Shown in pieces: positions 37,266 through 48,307 of a DNA stretch of 64,000 nucleotides. The DNA comes from Calothrix sp. NIES-3974 (GTDB lineage Bacteria; Cyanobacteriota; Cyanobacteriia; Cyanobacteriales; Nostocaceae), in the NCBI RefSeq assembly GCF_002368395.1, contig NZ_AP018254.1, positions 1,302,001-1,366,000 on the forward strand. Reading direction: 5' to 3'. Made by a program: the position numbers and the translations under genes. Numbering within the stretch: the stretch's first letter is position 1; each line of letters begins with the position of its first letter. The notes beneath the pieces are model-generated. The model was not told the origin of the DNA. It searched no databases and was given only the letters and a program-made list of their open reading frames with translations.

Positions 37266-38366
37266 TTAAAGTAACAGGGAAATATGATTATCGATTAAAT
37301 TGGGAGTACCATCAGGTGCGATCGCACCATAGGCTTGAAAGTAGTTCTGGAGGTGGACAGGGGCTGTAAAGTCGGTAAATAGGGCATCTCCGTTGGCTAT
37401 ATTTGCCCAAAATTCCCGTAGAGAGGGTGCTAAGGCTTCCGCTTGGGAGATGGGTAGGTTCAGGGGAGGTAAGGTTAATAATTTGACGAGGAAGGGAAAA
37501 CTGCGATCGCCCATCCATTTACGTGAATATGCTTGCAATCTGGGAAAATCTGGTGTCGATTCCACTCGGTAGGATTGCACCTGTAGCCAGTGACGACCAT
37601 AGTTGTCTTGACGATATTCCATTACCCGGTAGGGATGGGGATAACTGACTAAGGAACCAGTGGTAATGTCATAAATTCCATCTTCATAGGCAATATCTTG
37701 CACGTGTAAGTGTCCAGTAAAAACTAGTTTGACACCGTAGCGCCGTAATATTTCTAACAATTGCGGTGCATTTTCCAGCATGTAACGCTGGGCCATGGGA
37801 TGGCGGGCTTGATGGGGAATGTGTTCAATGATATTGTGGTGTATCATTAACAACACTAATTCATCTTTAACGGTCGCTAAGGTTGCTTCTAACCAGTGTA
37901 ATTGTTCTGCATCCACCCGACCGATTTGTTGTCCCTGGTCGTTGAACATATTGGAGTTGAGAGCGATTAGGCGGACTCCTGATAATAGGGTGCGGGTGTA
38001 GTATAGATTTTGACTATCACCATAACCAAATTTACGATAATATTCCGGAAAATCACGGAAAGCAATCGATTGATTATTTGCTGTTAGGGTGGGAACGTCA
38101 TGATTTCCGGGAATCACATAGGTAGGAAAGGGTAATTTACTCAGTCTTTTTTGCAGCCACAAATGGTTCTCAGGTTCTCCGTGTTGAGTTAAATCACCCG
38201 GTAACAGCAGAAAATCCAAATCCAATTGGGTCAGATGTTCAAACACACTTTCTAATGCGGGAATACTCACTTCCACTAAATGAAATCGGCTAGGATGATG
38301 CCAAATCGTTTCGGGAAGGGCTATATGCAGGTCACTAACGACAGCGAAGCGAAAATTCGGAGCCAT
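37266..38366 (-). CDS. Calcineurin-like metallophosphoesterase
   Basis: 366 residues. The metallophosphatase motifs are in order: VSDLHI (about 9-14), LLPGDLTQHGE (54-64), IPGNHDVP (85-92), MIHHN (about 175) and GHLHVQD (about 216-222). This is the cyclic-nucleotide phosphodiesterase-like class III, but the substrate is not deducible. No signal peptide is seen. The last 100 residues, with LLTLPPLNLPISQAEALAPSLREF, form a cyanobacterial-type C-terminal extension. It is convergent with rfpC and divergent from ispH. Confidence 0.85.
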   Translation of the reverse strand: MAPNFRFAVVSDLHIALPETIWHHPSRFHLVEVSIPALESVFEHLTQLDLDFLLLPGDLTQHGEPENHLWLQKRLSKLPFPTYVIPGNHDVPTLTANNQSIAFRDFPEYYRKFGYGDSQNLYYTRTLLSGVRLIALNSNMFNDQGQQIGRVDAEQLHWLEATLATVKDELVLLMIHHNIIEHIPHQARHPMAQRYMLENAPQLLEILRRYGVKLVFTGHLHVQDIAYEDGIYDITTGSLVSYPHPYRVMEYRQDNYGRHWLQVQSYRVESTPDFPRLQAYSRKWMGDRSFPFLVKLLTLPPLNLPISQAEALAPSLREFWANIANGDALFTDFTAPVHLQNYFQAYGAIAPDGTPNLIDNHISLLL

Positions 38367-38625
38367 TACATCAAGTTTTTTTATAATTTCGTTAATAAAG
38401 CCTTTTAAAAGTATATCGTTTATACAGTTTTTCGAGGAAAGATAGGGTAGGAGACAGGGGATAGTAATTATTTCGATGCTTTATGCTTTGCTCGAATGCA
38501 CCCTACTATTTCTCAAGTTTCGGCAAAAATTTATCCGATAAATTAAGATATGTAACAATACCTGGTAGGGAATTCCTTGGGGGAAAATGGGAGAAAGTAT
38601 TTTTTTTAGTGGGAGAGTTTAACTA

Positions 38626-39834
38626 ATGGACACAAAAGCGTTTAAGCGATCGCTGCAACATTCCGAAAATTACCACCGTCGTGGTTTTGGTCATCAAGCG
38701 GAGGTCGCGACGCAGTTACAATCAGAGTATCAAAGTGGTTTAATACAGCAAATTCGCGATCGCAATTATACGTTAACCATCGGTGATGTGACGATTCGTC
38801 TGGCTGAGGCTTTCGGTTTTTGTTGGGGTGTGGAAAGGGCTGTGGCCATGGCCTATGAGACCCGTAAGCATTTTCCCACAGAACAGATTTGGATTACCAA
38901 CGAAATTATCCATAATCCTTCGGTGAACCAAAGATTACGGGAAATGGATGTGAAATTTATCCCTGTACAAGCTGGAGAAAAGGATTTTTCGGGAATTAGT
39001 CAGGGTGATGTGGTGATTTTACCCGCTTTTGGTGCTAGCGTCCAGGAAATGCAACTGCTAAATGATTTGGGTTGTAAAATTGTGGATACGACCTGTCCCT
39101 GGGTATCGAAGGTTTGGAATACGGTGGAAAAGCATAAAAAAGGCGATTATACTTCGATTATTCATGGTAAATATAATCACGAGGAAACGATTGCGACTAG
39201 TTCCTTTGCGGGTAAATATTTAATTGTGTTGAATATGGCTCAAGCCGAGTATGTGGCCAATTATATTCTCAATGGCGGGGATAAGGGTGAATTTATGGAA
39301 AAATTCGGCAAAGCTTGTTCTACGGGATTTGACCCCGATGTGGACTTGGAACGGTTAGGAATTGCCAATCAAACCACCATGCTGAAGGGGGAAACGGAGT
39401 TGATTGGTAAGCTGTTTGAGCGGACAATGATGCAAAAGTATGGACCACAATCCATCAACGAGCACTTTCAAAGTTTTAATACCATTTGTGATGCTACCCA
39501 AGAACGACAAGATGCCATGTTTGAGTTGGTGGAACAAAAGCTGGATTTGATGTTGGTGGTGGGTGGATTTAATTCTTCCAATACGGCCCATCTCCAGGAA
39601 ATTGCGGAAGAAAAAGGTATTCCCTCTTACCATATTGATTCCGTGGAGCGGATTAAATCAGAACGGCAAATTGAACACCGTTTATTAGATGGTAGTTTAC
39701 ACATCACAGAAAATTGGCTACCTAGCGGAAAAATTACCCTGGGAGTAACTTCCGGAGCTTCCACCCCCGATAAAGTGGTAGAAGATGCGATCGCCAAAAT
39801 TTTGGAATTGAAATCTGCTACTGCTGTTGTTTAA
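38626..39834 (+). CDS. ispH: 4-hydroxy-3-methylbut-2-enyl diphosphate reductase (IspH)
   Basis: 402 residues, the long form found in cyanobacteria and plastids. The three iron-sulfur cysteines are in [10 protein letters not shown] (about 67), [10 protein letters not shown] (about 158) and [12 protein letters not shown] (about 287). The family also shows [14 protein letters not shown] and [17 protein letters not shown]. It carries out the last step of the MEP pathway, making IPP and DMAPP, and thus supplies phytol and carotenoids. The gene is single and lies just outside the photosystem cluster; it is a housekeeping gene. Confidence 0.97.
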   Translation: MDTKAFKRSLQHSENYHRRGFGHQAEVATQLQSEYQSGLIQQIRDRNYTLTIGDVTIRLAEAFGFCWGVERAVAMAYETRKHFPTEQIWITNEIIHNPSVNQRLREMDVKFIPVQAGEKDFSGISQGDVVILPAFGASVQEMQLLNDLGCKIVDTTCPWVSKVWNTVEKHKKGDYTSIIHGKYNHEETIATSSFAGKYLIVLNMAQAEYVANYILNGGDKGEFMEKFGKACSTGFDPDVDLERLGIANQTTMLKGETELIGKLFERTMMQKYGPQSINEHFQSFNTICDATQERQDAMFELVEQKLDLMLVVGGFNSSNTAHLQEIAEEKGIPSYHIDSVERIKSERQIEHRLLDGSLHITENWLPSGKITLGVTSGASTPDKVVEDAIAKILELKSATAVV

Positions 39835-40535
39835 GGGAAATTTTGCATCCCGTTTACCAGGGATTGTAAATCCCCGGCTAATAGGGTTAAATACATGTAG
39901 CGTTTTCTCGTAGATTAGTCCATTTTCAGGACTACAAACTAAGTAAAACCCTTATCTTGTCACCATTGGAAGGTATTTTATTCGCAAACAGTGCTTTCCA
40001 CATAGGTGTATAGAGATGAAAAAACCTTGCATCTGTAAGCAAAAGTGGAATTATTGGCTATTAATTTGGCTATTAATAATTTGCCAATTTCCCTCGCACC
40101 TATGCTCCGCGTGGGTGCGGAACCTACGAGGTTCCGACCTCGTGAATGAATGAAGGCAGAGCCTTCGTTGACTGAGTAACCACGCAGAGCATAGTCACTA
40201 GATAATTCGTAATTTGTAATACCCGCTACGCGGGAAGCAAGCTACGTAATAGCCCGCGGCAACGCTTTGCGTACGTAATTAAAAATTAATAATTTGCCAA
40301 TTTCCCTCGCACCTATGCTCCGCGTGGGTGCGGAACCTACGAGGTTCCGACCTCGTGAATGAAGGCAGAGCCTTCGTTGACTGAGTGACCACGCAGATCA
40401 TAGTCACTAGATATAATAGTCACTAGATATATATGATAAAGTTGTGACTAAATTAATACTCGGTTTATTTCCGCCAAACTGTACTAGGAAAAGTCAACAT
40501 TCTAAATAATCCAAAATCTCAAATCCAAAATTATT
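39835..40535. repeat. Two direct copies of a hairpin repeat plus an inverted unit
   Basis: Copy 1 at 40082-40203 and copy 2 at 40294-40412 share tttccctcgcacctatgctc, gggtgcggaacctacgaggt and gaatgaaggcagagccttcg. Copy 2 goes on with actaaattaatactcggttt (to 40475), completing the unit that is inverted at 18188-18345. Between copies, 40216-40280 is the inverse of 37112-37177. Each half is rich in hairpins (CTCCGCGTGGG type). No gene is present. Confidence 0.8.
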
Positions 40536-41114
40536 TCAATTCAGAAAAGTTTTCATTTGACTAATGAGGTGGTCAAAATAGGGTGCGAGAACTGCTTGTT
40601 GTCTATCTTCACACCTTTGTAAACTTGCTGTTTTAATTCCTTCCAAACCAACAATCATCGCATCTAGGGGTACTTGCAATTCCTGGTATAATTGTTTCAT
40701 ATAATCAAGTCCAACGGGACTGGTATAAACAGTGTGTTGTCCTGCGATACCATAGGTGATACAGCGCAAAAAATGCCAAAAATCTCGCCAACAAGCATCT
40801 GCGCGGGATGGTGGGTATAAACCGCCACCTGGTTCTGTGATATTTGGGAATTGTTGAAGGACATGACCGCGAGCTTGATCAACAATTTCGGTGACGCGAT
40901 CGCGCAACATCTGGACAACCGGGATATATTCACTGTGACTGGGGACAGTGGTTTGGAGAAAAGACAATTCCTCGTCATTTAGGTAACGACGTTGATCATC
41001 CGCATTTTGAAAAATGGCGATCGCATCAGGGGGGTGGGTACTATCCCAAGTCGCAAAGCTGACGATTCGCGCTTTGGCAATTAATTCTTTAACTTTTTCG
41101 CTTAGTTGGGTCAT
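40536..41114 (-). CDS. Divergent phycobiliprotein-fold protein
   Basis: 192 residues. Residues 1-45 are an unusual extension; the rest has the phycobiliprotein layout: DDQRRYLNDEELSFLQ, a helical middle, RADACWRDFWHFLRCITYGIAG, and APYFDHLISQM at the end. The Cys in ADACWRD aligns with the bilin Cys of allophycocyanins (TASCQRD), so it might bind a chromophore; yet other conserved residues are changed, and it is not one of the known ApcA/B/D/F or Cpc/Pec subunits. It is divergent from the HEAT-repeat gene, 305 bases away, and 4 kb from the FaRLiP regulators. Function unknown. Confidence 0.78.
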   Translation of the reverse strand: MTQLSEKVKELIAKARIVSFATWDSTHPPDAIAIFQNADDQRRYLNDEELSFLQTTVPSHSEYIPVVQMLRDRVTEIVDQARGHVLQQFPNITEPGGGLYPPSRADACWRDFWHFLRCITYGIAGQHTVYTSPVGLDYMKQLYQELQVPLDAMIVGLEGIKTASLQRCEDRQQAVLAPYFDHLISQMKTFLN

Positions 41115-41419
41115 CGGTCGAGTTATGCTCAGATAGTGGGGAATTGGGAGTAGGCAAAAGTAATACTAATTTGAAACGAGAATGGGACAGATTGATGTTG
41201 ACAAGTCTCAATATCCTGGATGTGTTGCAAACGTTTTGGGAATTGCGATAAAAGGGGTATAAAAGGTATTCTATTGCTTGGCTGCGTGCAAATGAAATGT
41301 GGACGCAACAGCAACAAGACGAGTAGCCGAACCTAACTATTTAATAACACTTTACACCGAAATAGTTCTAATTCCCTATTCCCAACTCACCAATGTAACA
41401 AAATAAATGTAACAAAATA
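41115..41419. other. Divergent promoter region, phycobiliprotein-like / HEAT genes
   Basis: About 305 AT-rich bases. It must hold both promoters. There is a doubled aatgtaacaaaata just before the HEAT gene (41393-41418). No other feature recognised. Confidence 0.4.
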
Positions 41420-42088
41420 ATGGAACTTGAATCAATCAAATCAAACCTTCACCATCCAGACTTTCAATACCGTCTCAAAGCGATCGCCGCATTGAAAAAT
41501 TATTCCCCGGAAATTGCTGTTCCCCTACTACAAACCAAAATCCATGACCCGGAATTTTTAGTACGTTCCTTTGTCGCGATGGCTTTTGGCAAACAACAAA
41601 CAGCCGAATCCTTTGCGTCTTTGTTGGAGATGATTCGCTTCGATGATACACCGAATGTGCGTGCAGAAGCAGCTAACTCCCTTTCCCTATTTGGAGCGAT
41701 CGCAATTTCCCATTTAGTGAGTACCTTTTATCAAGACGACCATTGGTTAGTGCGTCGGAGCATCCTTGCAGCTTTAACAGAAATGGACTGTCCCGACGAA
41801 TTATTTGATATTTGTCAGCAAGCGATCGCCCATACAGACGAAGATGAAACCGTCCAGGAATCTGCTGTAGACGCTTTAGCGACCTTAGCTAATTCCCAAA
41901 TTCAGGAACAAGTGTTGAATCAATTACTTGATTTAGTCAATCATCCCTCAGAAAGAATTCGTATCCGTGTTGCCTATGCACTCAAATTATTTGAACAGGA
42001 GACAGCCAAAGCAGCCTTGCAAAAATTGCGTCAAGACCCCGACCACCAAGTCGTCGGTGCAGCACTGGAAAATTTGCTACCATCTTAG
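41420..42088 (+). CDS. HEAT-repeat (PBS-lyase-type) protein, NblB/CpcE-like
   Basis: 222 residues of nearly uninterrupted HEAT-like helical repeats (PDFQYRLKAIAALKNY, DPEFLVRSFVAMAFGK, TPNVRAEAANSLSLFG, HWLVRRSILAAL, VQESAVDALATL, SERIRIRVAYALKLF, DHQVVGAALENLL). It is the same size and type as NblB, a phycobilisome-degradation factor, and also related to the E subunits of bilin lyases. The divergent phycobiliprotein-like gene fits a role in phycobilin or phycobilisome turnover. I do not assign a symbol since NblB, CpcE-like and other HEAT proteins are hard to tell apart by eye. Confidence 0.8.
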   Translation: MELESIKSNLHHPDFQYRLKAIAALKNYSPEIAVPLLQTKIHDPEFLVRSFVAMAFGKQQTAESFASLLEMIRFDDTPNVRAEAANSLSLFGAIAISHLVSTFYQDDHWLVRRSILAALTEMDCPDELFDICQQAIAHTDEDETVQESAVDALATLANSQIQEQVLNQLLDLVNHPSERIRIRVAYALKLFEQETAKAALQKLRQDPDHQVVGAALENLLPS

Positions 42089-42325
42089 CTGGAAAGGGAG
42101 TGGGGAATAGCAGAAAAGTCAACCCACAAATCAAGGCTTATCACTTCCTTGCTCAAAATGCAGAACCTTAACAGTAAATACGTAAATGTTAATTTTAGAT
42201 TTACAATCCCTGTTGGACGAGAGCGTAGTCGAGTAGCTGAAGAAATAAAGCGGTTAAATTTATTTTTAGCTTCCCCAAGGTGCAAGATGTCGGCAAAAGG
42301 CTCACTCCTGCTCCCAGTTCCCAAT

Positions 42326-44050
42326 TTATCTTGTTGCTAAACGCAGGGTAAATTGAGTTTCCCCATTTCCACTGGTGACAGCAATAGTTGCACCTAATAG
42401 CTCCACCATTTTTTTGACTAAAGCCAAACCTAAACCAGTTCCCCCATATTGCCAAGGGTCGTTATTGGGAATGCGGTAAAACTGGTCAAAAATACGCTCC
42501 TGTTCTGGGGGAGGTATTTCTATTCCCGAATTGCTAATTGTCATCAGAATCTGCTCCTGTTCCACTTGAGTAGAAATTGTAATTTTCTCCCCTGCGGGAG
42601 TATATTTACAGGCGTTGGTGAGTAATTCAGTGACAATTCGTTCTAAAATAGAGTTATCTGTGTACAATAGGGGTAATTCCGTAGGTATATTTAGTACTAG
42701 TTCCTGTTGTTGGTTTTGAATTCTTTCGAGAAAATTTTGGGCAATTTCTGGTATCCAAACTTGTAAATTAATCCATTCCCAGTTTCGATTGCCAACCTTG
42801 GCATCGAGATAACAAAGTGTTAATAAATCATCGACTAGGCGATTGTAGCGCTGACAATTACGGTAGAATATATCTACAACTCTCGTGAATTTTGGGGAAC
42901 GATAGGAAATCCCTTCCATTTGCAACATTTTTTCAATGGTTTGAATTGATAGTTGCATGGTACTTAAGGGGGAACGGAGTTCGTGGGAAATACTTTTAAG
43001 AAAATTATCTTTGACTTGATTGAGTTTTTCCAACTCCTTGACCTGTTGCTGGGAAGCTTCGTATAAGCGAGCTTGACGAATGGCGATCGCGCACTGATTG
43101 GCTACCTGTTGAGCAAGGTGTATTTCCATCTCTGCAAAGACTTCCCCTTGGTCTTTGAGCAACCATAAAGTACCCAGATAACGGTTAATGCCGTGATTTT
43201 CGATAATTGGACAGCCAAGACGGGTATATTTTTGTTGATTTGGTAGTAATTGTAAGCTGATATCAACAAATTGTATGGGTTTTTGCTGGGATAACTGCTG
43301 CTGTAACTCCGGAAAATCTGCGAGATTGCGATCGCTGTTTTTCAGTCCAGATGTATCAGGTCGATATACAAAGGCAATCTTGGCAATCTGTTGGCTTTCA
43401 TCATGTAATTCAATTTGACAACTATCAATTTGTAAAACTCGATAGAGTTCCTCGGTTGCAGTTTGTAAAATTTGATTTTCATCTAAACTATCACAGATTT
43501 TTTCCGTGATTCGACGCACTAAACCTTCAAAATCAACAGCTTGTTGTAATAAAAAAGTCTTCTCCCATAATCGCTTTTCTATCTGCTTGCGTACTTCAAT
43601 TTCTGCTTCCAGTTTTTGATTATGTAATTTCAAATTCTGACGCATTTTTTGCAAGCTCAAATGGGTTTGAATTCTAGCTAGAAGTTCCTGTTTTTCAATG
43701 GGTTTAGTGACATAATCCACACCCCCTAATTCAAAGCCTTTTAATTTATTTTCCGTTTCCGAAAGTGCAGTCAAAAAAATAATAGGAATACTACTAGTTG
43801 ATGGTTTTGCTTGCAAACGCTGACAAACTTCAAATCCATCCATTCCCGGCATCAAAATATCTAATAAAATTAAATCTGGACGATTAGACTCAACTATTTG
43901 CAGCGCATTTTCACCATTTTGCACTGCCAAAACTCTGTAACCTGCTTCCTCTAAAAAGGTAAACAATACCCGTAAATTACTAGGGTAATCATCAACGATT
44001 AAAATTGTTTCAGTAGCATCAACTTCTAACCCAGCAGCTTCAGAGTTCAT
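42326..44050 (-). CDS. Hybrid sensor kinase: receiver - GAF - histidine kinase
   Basis: 574 residues. Receiver at about 15-135 (LIVDDYPSNLRV, LILLDILMPGMDGFEVC, YVTKPIEKQE), coiled coil 136-170, GAF-type domain about 180-335 (CDSLDENQILQTATEELYRVLQIDSCQIELHD), HisKA with His in SISHELRSPLSTMQLS (about 350), and HATPase (TELLTNACKYTPAGE, GGTGLGLALVKKMVE). No transmembrane helix. An N-terminal receiver on a kinase suits a downstream member of a relay. It is in the same orientation as the CheB-CheR fusion upstream, 144 bases away, so the two may work together. Confidence 0.88.
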   Translation of the reverse strand: MNSEAAGLEVDATETILIVDDYPSNLRVLFTFLEEAGYRVLAVQNGENALQIVESNRPDLILLDILMPGMDGFEVCQRLQAKPSTSSIPIIFLTALSETENKLKGFELGGVDYVTKPIEKQELLARIQTHLSLQKMRQNLKLHNQKLEAEIEVRKQIEKRLWEKTFLLQQAVDFEGLVRRITEKICDSLDENQILQTATEELYRVLQIDSCQIELHDESQQIAKIAFVYRPDTSGLKNSDRNLADFPELQQQLSQQKPIQFVDISLQLLPNQQKYTRLGCPIIENHGINRYLGTLWLLKDQGEVFAEMEIHLAQQVANQCAIAIRQARLYEASQQQVKELEKLNQVKDNFLKSISHELRSPLSTMQLSIQTIEKMLQMEGISYRSPKFTRVVDIFYRNCQRYNRLVDDLLTLCYLDAKVGNRNWEWINLQVWIPEIAQNFLERIQNQQQELVLNIPTELPLLYTDNSILERIVTELLTNACKYTPAGEKITISTQVEQEQILMTISNSGIEIPPPEQERIFDQFYRIPNNDPWQYGGTGLGLALVKKMVELLGATIAVTSGNGETQFTLRLATR

Positions 44051-44194
44051 TTTTTACATCGTATCGTCTAAGATAAAATTATAAATTCCTCCTTCAATAT
44101 ATCAATAAATCGCCGAAAACTTAATTTTTTTTACAATTCTGGTTTCCTCAGCGGGTAGGGACTACCGGGAAGGTCTTCTCTAGAAGGCGGGATT

Positions 44195-47100
44195 TCAACT
44201 AGCTTGCAAGTACTGACGCAAAAAATCCTGTAACTGATTTACCTGAAAAGCATCAGCGAAATTACGTACCTGTTGACAGAATAAATGGTATTGGCTATCC
44301 AAACTTTCTAAATAGTTAACCTGTTGTAAAATACGACGAATGTCACCCTGGATAGCTAATTGTAAAAGGGTATTTAGTTCTTCTGATTTAGGAGCAATAA
44401 TCGGTTGGGAAATAGATGTAAAAGTTTCATCTGACAAGTTATTTCTTAATTCATCCGCAAATAGATTAATTGAAGTATCTTGAAATATCCATTCGATATT
44501 TAAGTGGGTTTTGACTAAATCTAGTAGCTGTTGAAATTGAATTGGTTTAGGAATAAATGCATGACAACCAGCTTTTATATATAATGATTCCTCCTGTAGA
44601 CTACTACTAGCAGAAGTAGCAATAATAACTGTTTTTTGTAGTTGGGGATGATGACGAATAGTATGGACAATATCTATACCTTTAATTCCCGGCATTAACC
44701 AATCTAAAATAATCAAGTCTGGCTGGTTTTCTTCAGCCTTTTTAATTACCATTTCACCCCTATCTGCTTCTAACACTTCAAACCCTAAAGAAGTAAGTAA
44801 ATTGACAGCGAACTTGCGATTACTATCGTGGTCATCTGCAACCAAAATTTTGCGTCTTTCTCCAGCATAGGCAATAATTTGTTGTTGATTAATAGCATAG
44901 CTTGATTCACTGTAGTTGGAGACCTCCGGTAAATCTAAATCAAACCAAAACACACTTCCTTGATGGGGAGTACTCCTAACTTGGATTTCTCCTCCCATTT
45001 GTCGGATAATATTTTGACTAATGGTTAATCCTAAACCTGTTCCTTCATTGAGGGATTGATGATTATCTAGCTTTAACTGGTGGAAGGGGAGGAAAATTTC
45101 TGTAATTTTATCCTCCGGAATACCAATACCAGTATCTTCAATTTGAAAGCGAATTTTATTGCTGCGAATAGAAGATATCGCATCACCAGAGTCTGGTTGA
45201 TTTTGAAAGTCTTCAACATAACCTACCCGCAGGGACACGCAACCTTGAAACGTGAATTTAATCGCATTACTCAGCAGGTTTAACAACACCTGTCTTAATC
45301 TGGTTTCATCACAATGAATTGCTACTGGTAAGGTGGATACTTTCTCATATTTTAACTGTATCTGTTTCTGTTCAGCGCGAATGCGGATAATGGCAATTAA
45401 ATTATCCAGAAAATTAGCAAATTGAAAATCATTGGTGTGAAGTTCCAGTTTACCCGCTTCAATTTTGGCAAGATACAAAATATCATTAATTAGTGTCAGT
45501 AAATGTTGTCCAGAACGATGGATAATTTCAATTCCTTGGCGTTGTTCATTGATACTTAAATCAGCTTTAGTTTGCAAAATTTGTGTAAACCCTAAAATCG
45601 CATTTAAAGGAGTTCGTAATTCATGGCTAATATGGGCGATAAAAGCACTTTTAGCTTGGTTTGCCGCTTCAGCTGCTTCCTTAGCCTGAGCGAGTTCTGC
45701 GGTGCGTTCGCTGACTCGTTTTTCCAAGTCTTCATTTGCTAAACGTAATGCGGCTTCTACCTTCAATAAACGTTGTTGAACCTGCTTGATTTCATCAATA
45801 TCAACAAAGGTTAAAACAATTCCATCCAGGGTTTGATCTTCCTGTAAATAGGGGTTTACCCTCATCAGTAAATTAAAGCCACTACTGACTACTTGTACTT
45901 CTTGATCTAGGGGAAATTTAGTTGTAATTACCTGTTGTAATAATCCTAGCAGATCATCACAATTGAGATTATGGGTAATATGTCGTAGTGGTCTACCGAT
46001 ATCAGCATCAACTAAGTTTATCGCAATTGTTGCCGCAGGAGTAAACTTACGAATTTTTAACTCTTTATCGAGGAAGACAACACCAATATCCGTGCTGCGC
46101 AATAAATTATCAATATCGTTATTGAGTTCAGTTAATTCTTCGATTTTCGACTGATACTCTGCATTCACAGTGTAAAGTTCTTCATTCACCGAATGTAGTT
46201 CTTCGTTGGTACTTTGTAACTCTTCATTAGAAGCAGTTAACTCTTCATTAGTCGCTTGTTGTTCTTCATTGGTGGTTTCTAATTCTTCAATGACTGCTTG
46301 GAGATTTTCACGAGTTTGTTGCAGTTCGTATTCTAATTCAATAATCCGTTGGGACGCTTCCGAATCTGCTTGAAAATTCTCTACAGGTAAACTCAAGGGT
46401 TGGGTATCTTGTTGAATAATGACGATAAAAAAATCCCCTGCTAATTTATTATTCTCGTGATAACTCACTTTCAAACTAACTGTTAAACCCGGATGATGCT
46501 GGGTCAAGTTAATGCCTGAATAAGCGACCGGACGGTGTTCCCGTTTAGCACGATGTAAAGCAGTAATTAGAGGTAGCTGTAAAGCCGGAATAATCAATTT
46601 TGCCACATCCTTACTGGTTCTACCCGTCGAGAATTTCAGGATATCTAAGGAATTATTAAAGACGTGAAACAGTTGGTTATCTTTATCGACCAATAAACAG
46701 GTAGCATTTTGTTCTGCTAAAAATTCACTAAAAACATCATCTAAAATCGGCTCTAAGCGCGACTCTTGAATCACCTGTTTGGGTTTGAGTCTAGTTGGTA
46801 AGTAACGAGGGTTTTTATCGAGGCTTTTGCTAGTGATTGGTAGACGGATATCTCGACGCTTACAATATATTTTGGCCTTTTTATTCAAAGTTGTAAATTC
46901 GTCTTCAATTTCTCCTAAAGTTTCCGCTTCTCCTAAAAATAATATGCCCTGACTTGTCAGAGAAAAGTGTAAATTGCGCAGAACCTGTTGTTGCAATTCC
47001 GGTTGCATATAAATCAACACATTCCGACAATTAATCATATTCATGCGTGTAAAACCAGCATCTTTGGTCAAATCGTGGGGTGCAAATAACAGCTTTTCCC

Positions 47101-48307
47101 GCAGTTTCCTAATCACTTGATAGGATTGCTCTTTGCGAATGAAATATTTTTGTAATCTTTCTGGATGCACGTCGTTAATTATTGTTTCCGGATATATGCC
47201 TTGAGTTGCTTTTTCTAAAGCTTCTTTATCAATATCGGTGGCAAAAATCTTAAATTTGACACTGGGATTGAGATTCTCCACCGCTTCATCGACTAAAATT
47301 GCCAGGGAATAGGCTTCTTCTCCCGTTGCACATGCTGTCACCCAAAACCGTAATTCGTCCCCTGGTTTTGCTTCCATAATCATGGAGGGAATCACACTGT
47401 TTTCCAGATATTTCCATGCTTCTGGGTCGCGAAAAAATTGGGTGACACTAATTAATAAATCATGGCGTAATGTATTTCTTTCTTCCCCAGAAACTTCTAG
47501 TAAATGGATATAATCTTCCAAATTATTACAACCACTAATTAAACAACGACGATGGATTCTCCGCGATAGGGTGCTAGTTTTATAGTGAGAGAAATCTGTA
47601 TGCTCGTACTTCGCCAAAATACTGGCAATTCTTTGTAACTTTAACGAATCCGAATTACGTAAACGGTGCTTGTGAGCTTGCTGATTCTCAATTGGTGATC
47701 GCATTAATTGACTAACTGCTTGGGCTAACTCCTGGGGGGATAAAACCCGATCCACTACCCCTGTCGCGATCGCAGTTCGTGGCATTCCGTCAAATTCCGC
47801 CGTTGCTGGGTCTTGTACCATTGTAAACCCTCCCGCTTCATTGATCGCCCGTAACCCTTTTGTACCGTCGCTACCCGTACCCGATAAAATCACCCCAATC
47901 GCTCTTTCCGCAAAGTTTTTGGCTAGGGATTCCAAAAATATATCAATGGGAAAATTCAATCCATGACGATTTCTTTCTTCCTGCTCCAGCAATCGTAAAC
48001 AATTATTTTCTAAAATTAAGTTTTTACCCGGTGAAATTAAATAAATCGAATTAGGTTCCAACTCCATTCGATCCGTCACCCGATAAATCGCCATTCGGGT
48101 CTTCCGTCCCAGCAATTCTTTCATCAAACTTTTAAAATCCGGTGATAGGTGCTGAATCACCACAAATGCAGCACCACTATCCACAGGCATATTTTCAAAA
48201 AACTCTTCTAAAGCACGCAATCCCCCCGCAGAAGCCCCAACTCCAACTACAAACAGATTATCAGCTTTGTGATGAGGATTTGTCATTTCATCGGACTTAT
48301 TTGTCAT
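44195..48307 (-). CDS. CheB-CheR fusion hybrid sensor kinase with receiver
   Basis: 1370 residues. CheB methylesterase domain about 15-205 ([40 protein letters not shown]); CheR methyltransferase about 225-480 ([31 protein letters not shown]); coiled coil about 665-730 made of TNEELQ/SNEELQ units; PAS about 735-860; a second coiled coil; HisKA with His in [16 protein letters not shown] (about 920); HATPase; C-terminal receiver about 1180-1300 ([24 protein letters not shown]). No chemoreceptor or cheA gene is nearby. Such fusions are thought to act in signalling rather than flagellar chemotaxis, but their substrates are unknown. Confidence 0.9.
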   Translation of the reverse strand: MTNKSDEMTNPHHKADNLFVVGVGASAGGLRALEEFFENMPVDSGAAFVVIQHLSPDFKSLMKELLGRKTRMAIYRVTDRMELEPNSIYLISPGKNLILENNCLRLLEQEERNRHGLNFPIDIFLESLAKNFAERAIGVILSGTGSDGTKGLRAINEAGGFTMVQDPATAEFDGMPRTAIATGVVDRVLSPQELAQAVSQLMRSPIENQQAHKHRLRNSDSLKLQRIASILAKYEHTDFSHYKTSTLSRRIHRRCLISGCNNLEDYIHLLEVSGEERNTLRHDLLISVTQFFRDPEAWKYLENSVIPSMIMEAKPGDELRFWVTACATGEEAYSLAILVDEAVENLNPSVKFKIFATDIDKEALEKATQGIYPETIINDVHPERLQKYFIRKEQSYQVIRKLREKLLFAPHDLTKDAGFTRMNMINCRNVLIYMQPELQQQVLRNLHFSLTSQGILFLGEAETLGEIEDEFTTLNKKAKIYCKRRDIRLPITSKSLDKNPRYLPTRLKPKQVIQESRLEPILDDVFSEFLAEQNATCLLVDKDNQLFHVFNNSLDILKFSTGRTSKDVAKLIIPALQLPLITALHRAKREHRPVAYSGINLTQHHPGLTVSLKVSYHENNKLAGDFFIVIIQQDTQPLSLPVENFQADSEASQRIIELEYELQQTRENLQAVIEELETTNEEQQATNEELTASNEELQSTNEELHSVNEELYTVNAEYQSKIEELTELNNDIDNLLRSTDIGVVFLDKELKIRKFTPAATIAINLVDADIGRPLRHITHNLNCDDLLGLLQQVITTKFPLDQEVQVVSSGFNLLMRVNPYLQEDQTLDGIVLTFVDIDEIKQVQQRLLKVEAALRLANEDLEKRVSERTAELAQAKEAAEAANQAKSAFIAHISHELRTPLNAILGFTQILQTKADLSINEQRQGIEIIHRSGQHLLTLINDILYLAKIEAGKLELHTNDFQFANFLDNLIAIIRIRAEQKQIQLKYEKVSTLPVAIHCDETRLRQVLLNLLSNAIKFTFQGCVSLRVGYVEDFQNQPDSGDAISSIRSNKIRFQIEDTGIGIPEDKITEIFLPFHQLKLDNHQSLNEGTGLGLTISQNIIRQMGGEIQVRSTPHQGSVFWFDLDLPEVSNYSESSYAINQQQIIAYAGERRKILVADDHDSNRKFAVNLLTSLGFEVLEADRGEMVIKKAEENQPDLIILDWLMPGIKGIDIVHTIRHHPQLQKTVIIATSASSSLQEESLYIKAGCHAFIPKPIQFQQLLDLVKTHLNIEWIFQDTSINLFADELRNNLSDETFTSISQPIIAPKSEELNTLLQLAIQGDIRRILQQVNYLESLDSQYHLFCQQVRNFADAFQVNQLQDFLRQYLQAS

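Noticed and set aside
39835-40535. Possible CRISPR array because of regularly recurring palindromic units
   Set aside because: The units are few, long and unequal, spacers are not unique or constant in length, and no cas genes are present; it is a dispersed hairpin repeat.
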